Numbered from the stretch's first letter, positions 1 to 10,768 are shown. The stretch: 64,000 nt of DNA from Prionace glauca (GCA_037974335.1 CM075760.1:49000469-49064468); one strand, 5' to 3'. Notes: a model not told the origin generated them from the sequence alone. Numbers and translations are program-made.

Positions 1-22
1 CACACTTCCATGGTTTATCCAT
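1..22 (-). CDS. C2H2 zinc-finger protein, first codons only (runs off window)
   Basis: On the minus strand the window edge contains an ATG (20-22) followed by codons for M-D-K-P-W-K-C, which is how the other zinc-finger arrays here begin (M-H-K-P-W-K-C at 22960; M-E-K-Q-W-K-C inside the 26632-27513 gene; M-G-K-P-C-K-C at 60964). The rest of the array lies to the left of the window. Upstream sequence is an inverted paralogue of the flank of the 22960 gene, which supports the call. Whether the array is intact cannot be seen. Confidence 0.75.
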
Positions 23-880
23 GGCGCAGGTGTCCCTGCCTCTCACTTGGGTGGACAATCAGTTGAATCCTCACTCACACACACAATACAAGTGCAGTCT
101 CTCCCTGCTGTGAATGGTGTGATATTTATTCAGGCTGTGTAACTAGTTAAAGCTCTTCAGTCAGTGCACTGGAACACTCTCACTTGAATGTGGAAGTGTG
201 TTGATGCTTTTCCAGTCACACTGATGTTTAAAATCTTTTCAAATCTCCTTCCAGATTCAATGGCCGATGATATTCAGGTCCCGAGGAATATGACTCTGCC
301 AGACCTGGACCTGACATTTGAGATTTCAGCCTGTGATTCCTCTTTCAATATCCTGTAAAACAAGTTGACACAAGTCATCAGTGTCAGTACAGGATAAAAA
401 TCCAGAAGACAATTCTATGTTCTATGGAAATTTTTTCCTCCCTTATTCCCCAAAAGCTGTAATTCTCCATCCCACACATTCTCACTCTGCTGTATCTAGT
501 ATTCACCCTCCCAATTCTCCTGAAGGTGCTGATTGACAGATCCATGCTCACTGCTTCCTGTCCTGGACACAGAGAGCTGAAAATCTCCATGCAGGCTGCC
601 AGATAGATCTATGTCTATATGACTGGACTAAAAATGTGGAATATATGGAGTGGATTCACTTCCTTTCCCTTCAGTTGCTGCAAGTCCCCAATTTCCCCCA
701 GAATGAGAAAAGAAATGGAAAAGGGGAGACATTGATTTCCTCCCAGATGTTGCACAGAAGAGGAAGTTTTAGTCTGAACTTTATTGGCCGACTTCTGCAT
801 TATGACTCCCTCTCTCAAAGACATTAACATCCTTTGCTCCCTCAGCTTGACACATTTATTTGTCTGGCTAAAAGGATGGG
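23..880 (-). other. 5' flank and untranslated exon of the left zinc-finger unit
   Basis: Non-coding sequence upstream (minus sense) of the partial zinc-finger gene. A pyrimidine-rich TTTTACAG splice-acceptor-like site sits at about 353-360 (exon would start at 352). The same acceptor followed by a similar exon recurs in the other units at 22632, 27841 and 61314. The whole block matches 22085-22959 in inverted orientation. No open frame of note; likely 5' UTR plus intron. The exon call is inferred from conservation between paralogues only. Confidence 0.55.
110..168 (-). pseudogene. Fossil C2H2 finger upstream of the left unit
   Basis: Minus-sense codons read C-T-D then a net 4-base loss, then K-S-F-N-stop-L-H-S-L-N-K-Y-H-T-I-H. 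This fits C-x2-C-x3-F-x5-L-x2-H-x3-H with the second Cys region lost, a stop inside, and the first zinc-binding His changed to Tyr. The equivalent fossil is present upstream of all four zinc-finger units in the window. It lies before the present start codon and cannot be translated. Confidence 0.6.
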
Positions 881-885
881 TGTCT

Positions 886-1771
886 GGCTGGGCGAATAGG
901 CTGGGCGAATGAGCCAGGAAATGGCAAATGGAATTTAAAGTTGGCAAGTACGAGTTGGTCCACTTTGGTAGGAATAATGGTAGGAAGGATTACTAAAAAC
1001 TGGATTACTAAAAGGATTGCGAAAAACTGCAGCAGGCGACGGTGCAGAGGGACCTTGGGGTCCTTGTGCATGAGTCGCAAAAACCCAGCTTGCAGGTGCA
1101 GCAGGTGATCAGGAAGGTGAATGGGATGCTGGCCTTCATAGCGAGGGGGATTGAATATAAAAGTAGGGAGGTCTTACTGCGGCTGTATAGGGCATTGGTG
1201 AAGCCGCAGCTGGAGTACTGTGTGCAGTTTTGGGCGCCGTACTTACGGAAGGATATTTTGGCCTTGGAGGGAGTGCAGAGGAGGCTTACTAGGCTGATGC
1301 CGGAGTCGAGGGGGTTGAGCTATGAGGAGAGGCTGAATAAACTAGGCTTGTACTCGTTAGAGTTTAGAAGAATGAGGGGAGATCTCATTGAGACGTATAA
1401 GATGATGAATGGGATGGATCGGAAAGTGGTGGAGAGACTCTTCCCACTCAGAAAGGATAATAGGACTAGGGGCACAGCCTCAAGATAAAGGGGGGGCGGT
1501 TTAGAACGGAGTTGAGGAGGAACTTCTTCACTCAAAGGGTGGTGAATCTCTGGAATTCTCTGCCCGTTGAAGTGGTGGAGGCTACCTCGCTAAATATTTT
1601 TAAGACGCGGGTTAATGGGTTTTTGATAAGAGAGGGGATTAAGGGTTATGGGGAGAGGGCGGGAATGTGGAACTGAGCCATGACAGATCAGCCATGATCT
1701 TCTTGAATGGCGGGGCAGGCTCGAAGGGCTAGATGGCCTACTCCTGCTCCTATTTCTTATGTTCTTATGAT
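886..1771 (+). mobile_element. CR1 LINE (family I), 5'-truncated copy
   Basis: Holds the last part of the ORF2 coding region (1042-1488 reads as the C-terminal region after the reverse transcriptase) and the 3' UTR, ending in copies of the 8-base repeat TTCTTATG, the CR1-type tail. The pentamer TGTCT occurs on both sides (881-885 and 1772-1776) and may be a short target-site duplication. The homologous place in the inverted right arm (near 22110) lacks the element, so insertion followed the duplication. Frame is lost near the C-terminus. Confidence 0.9.
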
Positions 1772-1916
1772 TGTCTCTTTCCGAATGTTCACAGTTAAAG
1801 GGCTGGTTTCCACAGGAGATGGCTGACATTTGAGAGACCAATAAATTATTAGAGGTCCATAAATTATTAGAGTGTTGTTATATTGTGGATCTGATATATT
1901 CTTCTGTAACAAAGTA
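1772..1916. repeat. Left arm of inverted duplication, middle segment
   Basis: Matches about 21950-22110 in inverted orientation, including the shared words around TTATATTGTGGATCTGATAT and GCCCTTTAA. It is arm sequence that separates two CR1 insertions. No coding potential seen. Confidence 0.7.
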
Positions 1917-2293
1917 ATTATCAGGGCCACACGGTGAAGCCTTTCACTGTTTGCTGAAGCAGAGAGAGAGAGCTAAGAATTTACCTGTTAAAAACCTGTT
2001 TAAAATAAGTTTAAAGCACTTTGTTCTTTGTAGAACTGTTTAAAGCATTTATTTTATTGTCTTTACTGCTAGTTTAGAACCGAGTTGTGGACGAGGCAGC
2101 TTTAATTTAAATTAATTATCAGGGCCACACGGTGAAGCCTTTCACTGTTTGCTGAAGCAGAGAGAGAGAGCTAAGAATTTACCTGTTAAAAACCTGTTTA
2201 AAATAAGTTTAAAGCACTTTGTTCTTTGTAGAACTGTTTAAAGCATTTATTTTATTGTATTTACTGCTAGTTTAGAACCGAGTTGTGGACGAG
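1917..2293 (+). repeat. Tandem 5' monomers of CR1 copy A
   Basis: Two head-to-tail units starting with ATTATCAGGGCCACACGGTG at 1917 and 2115 (period 198 bases). Each carries a GA-rich run, then conserved AT-rich sequence with TTTAAAGCAC and TTAGAAC words. Copy B has the same units with a 194-base period. Tandem monomers upstream of ORF1 recall the promoter monomers of mouse L1; a promoter role is inference. Confidence 0.75.
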
Positions 2294-2544
2294 CCTGCTT
2301 CAAATCAGCGCCAGGTTTAAAAGGAGGCCTGGTGTAGACAGCGGGCAGCGTCTGAGCGGGCAGCGGAGTGAGAGGGAAGCAGAGTGAGCTAATAGGGCTT
2401 AATATCAAAAAGGGCTGGAGGGAAAAAAGGACAGGTGAGTTCGTTTGAAAAAAAAACAAGGAAAAAAAAAAATTTTTTTTTCCAATACTACTACAGCAAG
2501 AAACAAGGAAAAAATTTTTTTCACATAAAAAATTACAGTGAATA

Positions 2545-3444
2545 ATGGAGGGGCATGTGATGTGTGGTTTCTGTATGATGTGGGAACTGGTGGACCCCAG
2601 GGTCCTTCCCAGTGACCATGTCTGCAGTAAGTGCAGGTTGCTGGAGGAGCTCCAGCTCAAGGTGGATGAGCTGGCCTCTGAGCTACAGACACTGAGGCTC
2701 ATCAGGGGGAGAGAGGGTGCCCCTAGACTGGCTAAATCTAAGGGTCAGGGACAAAAGGGGGCTGCTGGGAGGAGGAAGGGGGGTGAGGAGCGGAGGCCTC
2801 AGCCTCTTAACCTGCATAACAGGTTTGAGGTTCTTGCTTCCAGTCTGGAAGAGGACAAGGCAAGAGAGGTTGGTGAGCAAACTGCACACGGTACAGTGAT
2901 GCAGCAGGACATCGGCAAAGAGAAGGGGAAAAGGAACGTAGTAGTGATTGGGGATAGTGGGGTGAAGGGTATTGACACTGTCCTTTGTCACAATGACAAA
3001 GTGCACAGAAGGGTGTGTTGTCTGCCTGGTGCTCGGGTACAGGATGTCGCAGCTGGGCTGCAGAGGAATCTGGAGTGGGAGGGTGAGAACCCAGTCGTTG
3101 TAGTACATGTGGGTGCCGGCGACGTAGGCAAAATGCGGACTGAGGATCTGGGAAGGGAGTATGAGAAGCTGGGAATGGAATTAAAAAGTAGAACCGACAA
3201 GGTGGTTATCTCTGGGCTACTGCCTGAACCGAGGGCAGACGGGCGTAGGGTTGATAGGATAAAGGAAGTAAATGGGTGGCTCAGGGATTGGTGTGGGAGG
3301 AATGGGTTCGAATTTATGGGGCATTGGCACCAGTATTGGGGTAGGTGGGACCAGTTCGGGCAGGATGGGGTTGGTCTGAATCATGCTGGGACCAGAGTGC
3401 TGGCGAATCGAGTAAAGAGGACTGTAGACAGGGCTTTAAACTAA
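2545..3444 (+). CDS. CR1 ORF1 protein with Cys knuckle, coiled coil and SGNH-esterase-like domain (copy A)
   Basis: 299 residues, open. Residues about 7-30 hold C-x2-C and C-x2-C pairs that could bind zinc (M-C-G-F-C and V-C-S-K-C). A leucine-rich helix follows (about 30-55), then a Lys/Arg-rich stretch. From about 130 the protein reads as the esterase domain known from CR1 ORF1: V-V-V-I-G-D-S-G (nucleophile block), V-V-V-H-V-G-A-G-D and D-G-V-G-L-N-H-A-G. In the last block the usual catalytic D-x-x-H is D-x-x-G. The product is expected to bind element RNA in the retrotransposition particle. The copy B product differs at only a few residues. Confidence 0.88.
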   Translation: MEGHVMCGFCMMWELVDPRVLPSDHVCSKCRLLEELQLKVDELASELQTLRLIRGREGAPRLAKSKGQGQKGAAGRRKGGEERRPQPLNLHNRFEVLASSLEEDKAREVGEQTAHGTVMQQDIGKEKGKRNVVVIGDSGVKGIDTVLCHNDKVHRRVCCLPGARVQDVAAGLQRNLEWEGENPVVVVHVGAGDVGKMRTEDLGREYEKLGMELKSRTDKVVISGLLPEPRADGRRVDRIKEVNGWLRDWCGRNGFEFMGHWHQYWGRWDQFGQDGVGLNHAGTRVLANRVKRTVDRALN

Positions 3445-3479
3445 TTAGGGGGGGGGAGGGTGCGAGGGTAGGTGACGCT

Positions 3480-6374
3480 ATGAGGTCTAAAGTTAAGGAT
3501 AGGGTACAGGTAAGGGAAGAGGCCAAGGATGTCCCAATTGGTGGCGTTACGGCAAGTCGGGTCCAGGTGAAGGCTGGGATGAAAGCGCTTTATCTGAATG
3601 CACGAAGCATTTGGAATAAAGTGGATGAGCTGATGGCGCAGATCGACACAAATGGATACGATCTGGTGGCCATTACAGAGACGTGGCTGCAAGGTGACAG
3701 GGACTGGGAGATGAATGTACAGGGTTATCAAGTGTTTAGGAAGGATAGGCAGGAGGAAAGAGGGGATGGCGTACTCTGCTGATTAAGGATAGTATGAAGG
3801 TAGCAAGGGATGATATCGGAGCCAAGGAGCAGAAAGTGGAATCGTTGTGGGTGGAGATTAGGAACAGAAAAGGGAGGAAGACGCTAGTGGGTGTCGTCTA
3901 TAGGCCCCCGAATAATGATCTGGAGGTGGGGCGGGCTGTTAACGCGCAAATAAGTGCAGCGTGCAGGAATGGGACGGCAGTAGTTACGGGAGATTTCAAT
4001 CTGCATATTGATTGGTCGACCCATGTTGGACGAGGTGGGCTCGAGGAGGAGTTCTTGGAATGCTGCCGGGATAATTTCCTTGAACAGTGTGTGTTGGAGC
4101 CGACGAGGGAGCGAGCTATCTTGGATCTGGTGCTATGTAATGAGGTGGGTAGAATTAGGGACCTTGCGGTGAAGGATCCTCTTGGAGAGAGTGATCATTG
4201 TATGGTGGAGTTTCTGGTGCAGATGGAGGAGGAGAAAGTGTGTTCCCAGACACGCGTCCTTTGTTTGAATAGAGGGGAGTATGGTAGGATGAGAGAAGAA
4301 TTGGCGAATGTGGACTGGGGGAACGCGTTGGAAGGTAGGTCTGCTGAGGAGCAGTGGAGGATCTTTAAGGAGATCTTTCTTGGTGCTCAGCAGAAATTTA
4401 TTCCGATGGTTAAAAAGGACAGTAGGAGGAGAGGTAATAAGCCGTGGATAACGAAGGAGGTGAAGGAAAGTGTTAAATTAAAAGCGGAGGAGTTTAGAGC
4501 AGCTAAGAGCAGTGGGCGAGAAGAGGATTGGGAAAGGTTTAAATGTCAACAAAGATTGACAAAGAAATTGATAAAGGAGGGTAGGAGAAGCTATGAGGCT
4601 GGGCTAGCACTTAATATAAAAAAGGATAGCAAGAGTTTTTATAAATATATAAAAAGGAAGAGGCTGGCTAGGGTAAACGTTGGTCCTTTAGAGGATGAGA
4701 AAGGGGAGCTAGTGGTAGGGGATAGGGATATGGCTAAGGTCTTGAATAACTTCTTTGTTTCTGTCTTCACGGAGGAGGACGTGAATAATTTGCCGGGTGT
4801 TAGCGATGGAAAGGTGGTAGGAATGGAGGGTCTTAATGACATTACTGTTACTAGAGAGGTGGTGCTCGACAGACTGGAGGGGCTGATTGTGGACAAGTCC
4901 CCAGGACCGGATGGAATGCATCCGAGGGTTCTGAAAGAAATGGCGGAGGTGATAGTGGATGCCTTGGTGGTTATTTTCCAGACGTCGCTGGATTCCGGGG
5001 AAGTGCCGGAAGATTGGAAAACGGCTAATGTTACGCCGTTGTTTAAGAAGGGTGGCAGGCAAAAGGCGGGGAATTATAGGCCGGTTAGTTTAACGTCTGT
5101 GGTAGGTAAAATGTTAGAAACCGTCATTAAGGAGGAAATAGCGAGGCATCTTGAGGGGAATTGCTTGATAGGGCGGACGCAACACGGTTTCATTAAAGGG
5201 AAGTCGTGTCTGACAAATTTACTGGAGTTCTATGAGGATGTGTCTAGGGTAGTGGATGGAGGAGAGCCGGTGGATGTGGTCTTTCTGGATTTTCAGAAGG
5301 CGTTTGACAAGGTACCTCACAAGAGGTTATTGCAGAAGGTCAGGGGACATGGAGTTGGGGGTAGGGTGTTAGCGTGGATAGAGGATTGGTTGTCAAATAG
5401 GAGGCAGAGAGTGGGGGTCAATGGATGCTATTCGGATTGGCGGTTGGTGACTAGTGGGGTGCCCCAGGGGTCAGTGCTGAGGCCTCAGCTATTTACCATT
5501 TATATAGATGATCTGGAGGAGGGAACCGAGTGCAGGGTGTCGAAATTTGCTGATGACACCAAGATTGGGGGAAAGGCAAATTGTGCGGAGGGTGTGGAGA
5601 GTCTGCAGAAGGATCTAGATAGGCTGGGCGAATGGGCCAGGAAATGGCAAATGGAATTTAATGTTGGCAAGTGTGAGGTGGTCCACTTTGGTAGGTGGAA
5701 TGGTAGGAAGGACTATTACTTACGGGGCGAAAAACTGCAGCAGGCGACGGTGCAGAGGGACCTCGGGGTCCTTGTGCATGAGTCGCAAAAACCCAGCTTG
5801 CAGGTGCAGCAGGTGGTCAGGAAGGCGAATGGGATGCTGGCCTTCATAGCGAGGGGGATTGAATATAAAAGTAGGGAGGTCTTGCTGCAGCTGTATAGGG
5901 CATTGGTGAGGCCGCAGCTGAAGTACTGTGTGCAGTTTTGGGCGCCGCACCTGCGCAAGGATATTTTGGCCCTGGAGGGAGTGCAGAGGAGGTTTACTCG
6001 GCTGATACCGGAGTTGAGGGGATTGAGCTTTGAGGAGAGGCTGAATAAACTAGGCTTGTACTCGTTAGAGTTTAGAAGAATGAGGGGAGATCTCATTGAG
6101 ACGTATAAGATGATGAATGGGATGGATAGGATAGAGGTGGAGAGACTGTTCCCGCTCAAAAAAGACAGTAGGACTAGGGGGCACAGCCTCAAGATAAAGG
6201 GGGGGGCGGTTTAGAACAGAGTTGAGGAGGAACTTCTTCACTCAAAGGGTGGTGAATCTCTGGAATTCTCTGCCCGTTGAAGTGGTGGAGGCTGCCTCGC
6301 TAAATATTTTTAAGAAACGGGTTGATGGTTTTTTGATAAGAAGGGATTAAGGGTTATGGGGAGAGGGCGGGAAG
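3480..6374 (+). pseudogene. CR1 ORF2 (endonuclease plus reverse transcriptase), frame-shifted, copy A
   Basis: The ATG at 3480 matches the ORF2 start of copy B. The first frame closes at about 3782; the main frame resumes at 3794 and runs to 6214. Visible endonuclease motifs are I-T-E-T-W-L, V-Y-R-P-P-N, G-D-F-N-L-H-I-D-W and S-D-H. Reverse transcriptase motifs include F-L-D-F-Q-K-A-F-D and the catalytic F-A-D-D. Compared with copy B there is a net 1-base loss near 3775, and 8 rather than 7 Gs near 6205, so the C-terminal end is out of frame. Cannot encode a full protein, but most domains are preserved. Confidence 0.88.
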
Positions 6375-6473
6375 GTGGAGCTGAGTCACGACAGATCAGC
6401 CATGATCTTATTGAATGGCGGGGCATGCTCGAAGGGCCAGATGGCCTACTCCTGCTCCTATTTCTTATGTTCT

Positions 6474-6680
6474 TACATTTATTATTTCTCGTCTTGAAAT
6501 GAGGCACTGTAGCTCTGTATGTTTCCACTCAGAGTCATTACAGCACAGAAGGAATCCATTCAGTAACTCAAGTCCATGCTGCCTTCTGTCGAACAATCCA
6601 GTGAGTCCCATTCCCCTTCTATATTCCCTTTCCACTGCAAATTTATTTCCTTCATGTATCCATCCCATTTCTGAAATATA
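6474..6680. repeat. Left arm of inverted duplication, inner segment
   Basis: Matches about 20840-20990 and 21889-21945 in inverted orientation (for example GAGGCACTGTAGCTCTGT here and ACAGAGCTACAGTGCCTC there). It ends near 6680, where similarity to the right arm stops. No gene seen. Confidence 0.7.
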
Positions 6681-7075
6681 TTAAAGGGGACAATATACAA
6701 ATATAGGACAGCGACGTGTCTGATATTGTTATGTGGTAGAGATTAGATATATTATCTATGGCTTGTAATAATATGCACGTATCTGGTTGTGTAACATTGG
6801 ACTGGAGCTACTTTACATTTGGACAGATCTCTTGCCTCAGAGAACTGTTAGTATCTAGCTTTCTCTTCCACGGGGACCAGTGGAGGCATTGAATATCTTC
6901 AAGGATGAGTTAGACTGTTTTTGAATGACAAGGGAGTCAAGACTTATTGGAACAGGCTGGAAAATGGAGAGAAAGCTCAGATGAGGAAGGATTTCTTCAC
7001 TCAAGGATGTGGTGACGTTTTGGATCAATTTTTTGCAAATTGCATCCTTTTTCCGCAAATCCTTCCACGACATTA
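6681..7075 (+). repeat. Unannotated stretch with an old LINE 3'-end fragment
   Basis: About 6870-7020 resembles decayed CR1-like 3' coding and UTR sequence in plus sense (a phrase that translates roughly as L-N-D-K-G-V-K-T-Y-W). The rest (6681-6870) shows nothing recognisable. Confidence 0.35.
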
Positions 7076-7079
7076 TTGT

Positions 7080-7340
7080 TTCCTATTTCCAGTCACATAA
7101 GTGTTTGAATCTTTTTCGACAGACACACTTACATTCAGGTTCTGATGAAAGGAGTGGACTCTGTCAGGTTTTGATCTGATGTCTGGTTTGAGTTTCCCTT
7201 TAAATTTTGTCATCAAATTTCCTGTAAAAAAGATCATCACCGTCAGTCAAGAATAGACATTAAGCGAGAAACGTTTCTCTTGGGGTTGAGTTTTCTGTGT
7301 GTAAATCCTTCCCTCTAACTCCCTGTAAAAGGAGTTTCCA
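7080..7340 (-). other. Additional untranslated-exon-like block of the zinc-finger family
   Basis: In minus sense the block has CTCCTTTTACAG (acceptor-like, around 7330) followed by sequence resembling the untranslated exon of the 27841 unit (shared GGATTTACA and CAGAAA words), and then a spacer. It sits just downstream of the minus-sense promoter block at 7380-7725. It may be an alternative 5' exon of the left unit or a remnant of another unit. Confidence 0.4.
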
Positions 7341-7379
7341 AACAAAGTCCATCCCTGTCAGTCCAGGATAGAAATTCAC

Positions 7380-7725
7380 AACATTCTCTCCTCCTGCTGG
7401 CAGGGAGCACCGCGCATGCGCACTGCTGCTCACCGCCCCAGCAAAGATACCGGCCGTCAACTCGGGGCCTCCAACTCAGGCCTCTCTGGTCGCCGCACCG
7501 AGCAGTCATTATTCGGGGTTTCCTGTCTCCACTGGGTGCTTATAAAGCCTCCCTACCCGCCCCTCCGCCTCCATTACCCTCCAGAATAAGCCGTTTCCCT
7601 GGAAACCCGGAGCCGATAAAACCGCCTTCCTGCGACTGCAGCAGCAACACCCACTGCGCATGCGCTTTAGATCGACAGTACACATGCGCAAGGTCTGTTG
7701 AGACCATATTCTCATACACTGTGAA
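7380..7725 (-). promoter_or_regulatory. GC-rich promoter and first-exon block, zinc-finger family (minus sense)
   Basis: Contains a perfect match to the NRF1 consensus at 7411-7422 (CGCGCATGCGCA), an 11/12 match at 7655-7666 and a weaker one at 7679-7690. Aligns in inverted orientation with 15540-15900: both have a GGTAATGGAG-like phrase, a GGGAGG..TTTATAA or TTCATAA phrase, then a CGGCCG..ATCTTT phrase and another ATGCGC. Together with the left unit's exons it suggests transcription leftward into the partial gene at 1-22. Confidence 0.5.
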
Positions 7726-7860
7726 TGCTGGGTAAGATAGCCACCATTGAAATATGTTATTGCATTAAAGAAATCATGTGTTGTGATTCAATTACGACTG
7801 AACCCAAAGCACGAAGGTATAAAATGAAAATAACTAATACTTTAATTAAAGTCAGGACAC
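7726..7860. other. No feature recognised
   Basis: Short AT-rich spacer between the promoter block and a fold-back repeat. Nothing supported. Confidence 0.4.
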
Positions 7861-7864
7861 AGCT

Positions 7865-8010
7865 AGCTGCTGTGAGAAGTCTCACAACATCGGGCTAAAG
7901 TTGAACAGGTTTATTTGCTACCGAATAAACATATTGGACTTTAACCTGGTGATGTGAGACTTCTTATAGTGCTTATCCCAGTCCAACACCGGCATCTCCA
8001 AATCTCAGTT
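7865..8010. repeat. Fold-back (hairpin) repeat, both arms present
   Basis: Left arm GAAGTCTCACAACATCGGGC and right arm TGATGTGAGACTTCTTAT are inverted copies meeting near 7922, followed by CCAGTCCAACACCGGCATCT. Related copies are at 28375-28525, 32125-32290, 33425-33585 and 61543-61960. Non-coding; mobilised by unknown means. Confidence 0.65.
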
Positions 8011-8226
8011 TAATTCATAGCAGGACAAACGTCTACACCTGAAGATGAACTCCCTGGAGCGTCAGCTGGTGTAACAAACTGATGATTTACCATCCACCCC
8101 CTCTCCACACACACACACATGGACTTGGCAATAAGAGTGAACTCGTGGTTGATCAAATGTTTTGAACTTTTAAAGCTTGTATGTTAACAGAAGGAGAAAC
8201 AGTATAAATCCCTTTGCACACATAAC
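8011..8226. other. No gene seen; short CA run
   Basis: Spacer with a brief (CA)n at about 8105-8120. Nothing else recognised. Confidence 0.4.
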
Positions 8227-8467
8227 ATATAAGAACATAAGAAATAGGAGCAGGAGTAGGCCATTTAGCCCTTCGAGCCTGCCCCACCATTCAATAAGAT
8301 CATGGCTGATCTGTCGTGGCTCAGTTCCACATTCCCGCCCTCTCTGCATAACTCTTAATCCCCTCGCTTATCAAAAACCCATCAACCCGCATCTTAAAAA
8401 TATTTAGCGAGGCAGCCTCCACCACTTCAATGGGCAGAGAATTCCAGAGATTCACCACCCTTTGAGT
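8227..8467 (-). mobile_element. CR1 LINE (family I), short 3'-end copy
   Basis: Minus-sense 3' end with CATAAGAA tail at the left and only the last 240 bases of the element. Its truncated 5' edge meets the tail of the next minus-sense copy at 8468 directly, in the same orientation. Confidence 0.85.
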
Positions 8468-9281
8468 GAACATAAGAACATAAGAACATAAGAAATAGGA
8501 GCAGGAGTAGGCCATCTGGCCCTTCAAGCCTGCCCCGCCATTCAATAAGATCATGGCTGATCTGTCGTGACTCAGCTCCACCTTCCCGCCCTCTCTGCAT
8601 AACTCTTAATCCCCTCGCTTATCAAAAACCCATCAACCCGTTTCTTAAAAATATTTAGCGAGGCAGCCTCCACCACTTCAACGGGCAGAGAATTCCAGAG
8701 ATTCACCACCCTTTGAGTGAAGAAGTTCCTCCTCAACTCTGTTCTAAACCACCCCCCCTTTATCTTGAGGCTGTGCCCCCTAGTCCTACTGTCTTTTTTG
8801 AGCGGGAACAGTCTCTCCACCTCTATCCTATCCATCCCATTCATCATCTTATACGTCTCAATGAGATCTCCCCTCATTCTTCTAAACTCTAACGAGTACA
8901 AGCCTAGTTTATTCAGCCTCTCCTCATAGCTCAATCCCCTCAACTCCGGTATCAGCCGAGTAAACCTCCTCTGCACTCCCTCCAGGGCCAAAACATCCTT
9001 GCGCAGGTGCGGCGCCCAAAACTGCACACAGTACTCCAGCTGCAGCTTCACCAATGCCCTATACAGCTGCAGCAAGACCTTCCTACTTTTATATTCAATT
9101 CCCCTCGCTATGAAGGCCAGCATCCCATTTGCCTTCCTGACCCCTGCAGGCTGGGTTTTTGCGACTCATGCACAAGGACCTCGAGGTCCCTCTGCACCGT
9201 CGCCTGCTGCAGTTTTTCGCCACGTAAGTAATGGTCCTTCCTACCATTATTCCTACTAAAGTGGACCACCTCTTACTTATC
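8468..9281 (-). mobile_element. CR1 LINE (family I), 5'-truncated copy
   Basis: Carries the 3' tail (three ACATAAGA units at 8468-8490), the 3' UTR and the ORF2 C-terminal coding region (open from 9123 down to 8572, 183 residues). It has lost about nine bases near 9145 relative to copy B and is truncated at about 9281, within the region after the reverse transcriptase core. Confidence 0.88.
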
Positions 9282-9377
9282 TGAATGGTCTTTTTCTGGT
9301 GTGGCTGTGTGCTGAAAACAGGATAACTAACCACTTACATTCCAGAACTTACATTCTGCCATTTCCAAGACCAACAC

Positions 9378-9688
9378 TGAGGGGTGGCACAGAGGTTAGC
9401 ACTGCTGGCTCTCAGTGCCAGGGACCTGAATTATTTTCTTGGTTGAGTCACTATCTGTATGGAGTTTGCATGTTCTCCCCGTGTCTGCGTGGATTTCCTC
9501 TGGGTGCTCTGATTTCCTCCCACAGTCCAAAGGTATGTGGGTTAGGTGGATTGTCTATGCTAAAAATTGTCAAGGGGACTAGCTAGAGTTAGTGCATGGA
9601 GTTATGTGAATAAGGGGTGGGTGTGATTGTGGTTGGTCCAGACTCTATGGGCCGAAATGGCCTTTTTCTGCAATGGTACATAGAAACA
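9378..9688 (+). mobile_element. tRNA-derived SINE (HE1-like), diverged
   Basis: Begins GGGTGGCACAGAGGTTAGCA, continues through the conserved central region (GGAGTTTGCATGTTCTCCCC) and ends with a GGGCCGAAATGG 3' domain. More diverged than the copies at 15188 and 45552. Confidence 0.8.
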
Positions 9689-10020
9689 TAGAACAGTACA
9701 GCACACAGTACACACCCCTTGCCCTCAATGTTGTGCCAAGCCATGTCCAAACCCAAGATCAAGCTATTCCACTCCCTATCATTCTGGTGTGCTCCATGTG
9801 CCTATCCAATAACCACTTGAAATTTATTAAATTGCTCTGAGTGAAGAATCTACCTTGGACATCCCTCGTATATCTCCCACCATGCCACCTAGTAACAGCT
9901 ACATCCACCCGAGGAAATAGTCTCTGATTGTCCACTCTATCTATCCCTCTCATCATCAGATAAACCTCTATTATGTCGCCTCTCATCCTCCTCCACTGTA
10001 AAGAGAAAAGCCCCAGAAGC
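9689..10020 (-). mobile_element. CR1-like LINE (family II kin), 3' fragment
   Basis: Minus-sense tail (CATAGAAACATAGAACA) followed by 3' UTR and coding remnant: 10022-9759 translates to a phrase like R-R-M-R-G-D-I-I-E-V-Y, the conserved C-terminal region of CR1 ORF2. Broken and old. Confidence 0.75.
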
Positions 10021-10375
10021 AAGGATTCTATGATCCTTGAAAGGGTATTAAATCAACTGCATAACTGCAAATATTTTTATTTTCAACGCTGTATGAGAAT
10101 TCCCACCTGACTCTTCGTGTCATTGAGTCAATGTTAATTTTAAAAACGTCCATGAATATTGCAGAGGCTTCTGCAACTCTTCCGATGTCATTTTTTGTTA
10201 ACTCAGATTTGTCATAAAGAGAATTGAGCAATCAGTTGAAAGGAGAAATAATGCATGTGTTTTTTTTTATGAAATGGAATGATATTAGGACTAATTGCAT
10301 AACTGTTTGAAAATAAGCTAGCACAGACATGATGTGTGTCCTCTGAGCTGTGTTATTTCACGATTCTATTGTTAA
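10021..10375. other. No feature recognised
   Basis: AT-rich stretch without a supported gene or repeat. Confidence 0.4.
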
Positions 10376-10525
10376 ATAGAACATTACAGTGCAGAACAGG
10401 CCCTTCGGCCCACGATGTTGCGCCGACCAGCTTTTAAAAAAAAAACAACACACTAACCCACTAATCTAAACCAATCCCATTTCGTCCATAAACCTATCCA
10501 CAGATCTCTTAAATGCCCCCAAAAT
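10376..10525 (-). mobile_element. CR1-like LINE 3'-end fragment
   Basis: Minus-sense tail (GAACATTACAGTGCAGAAC, then CCCTTCGGCCCACGATGTTG) typical of family II CR1 3' ends, with a few coding remnants. Decayed. Confidence 0.7.
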
Positions 10526-10768
10526 GGTTCTGTTTAAACTGTATTGCTGCATCAAATGTTTTGTGAATCTGATCACCTGAACCCCTAAACTCTTGAAAGC
10601 ACTCAGACACTTAATTTCAATAGAATGATTAGGAAATATACTGTTCTGATCAAAATGCAGCACTGAACTGTCTTGAAATCAATCTCTGAAACATCCAAAT
10701 ATCCAATTTGCATATTTATAATGTATTATTAAAGTGTTATTGCGTTTAGTTGTATTCTTCCACTATGA

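Larger units (their letters stand above)
1917..6473 (+). mobile_element. CR1 LINE (family I), near full-length copy A
   Basis: Begins with tandem 5' monomers (from 1917), then ORF1, ORF2, a 3' UTR and TTCTTATG tail. It interrupts left-arm sequence: the right arm reads AAAGTACATTTATT without a break, whereas here AAAGTA (1911-1916) and CATTTATT (from 6476) flank the element, with at most a TA duplicated. ORF1 is open. ORF2 is broken twice, by a small loss near 3770-3790 and by an extra G in the G-run near 6200. Very similar to copy B at 16045-20788, so it is young. Confidence 0.9.

Noticed and set aside
2247-3108. Minus-strand frames of 140-150 codons within CR1 ORF1 (and their twins at 16594-17407)
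   Set aside because: Antisense shadows of the ORF1 coding sequence and of the 5' UTR. They occur in every copy because the sense strand is conserved.
4639-5062. Minus-strand frames inside CR1 ORF2, seen again at 18942, 36819 and 56433
   Set aside because: Antisense of the endonuclease/RT linker. Repeated only because the LINE is repeated.
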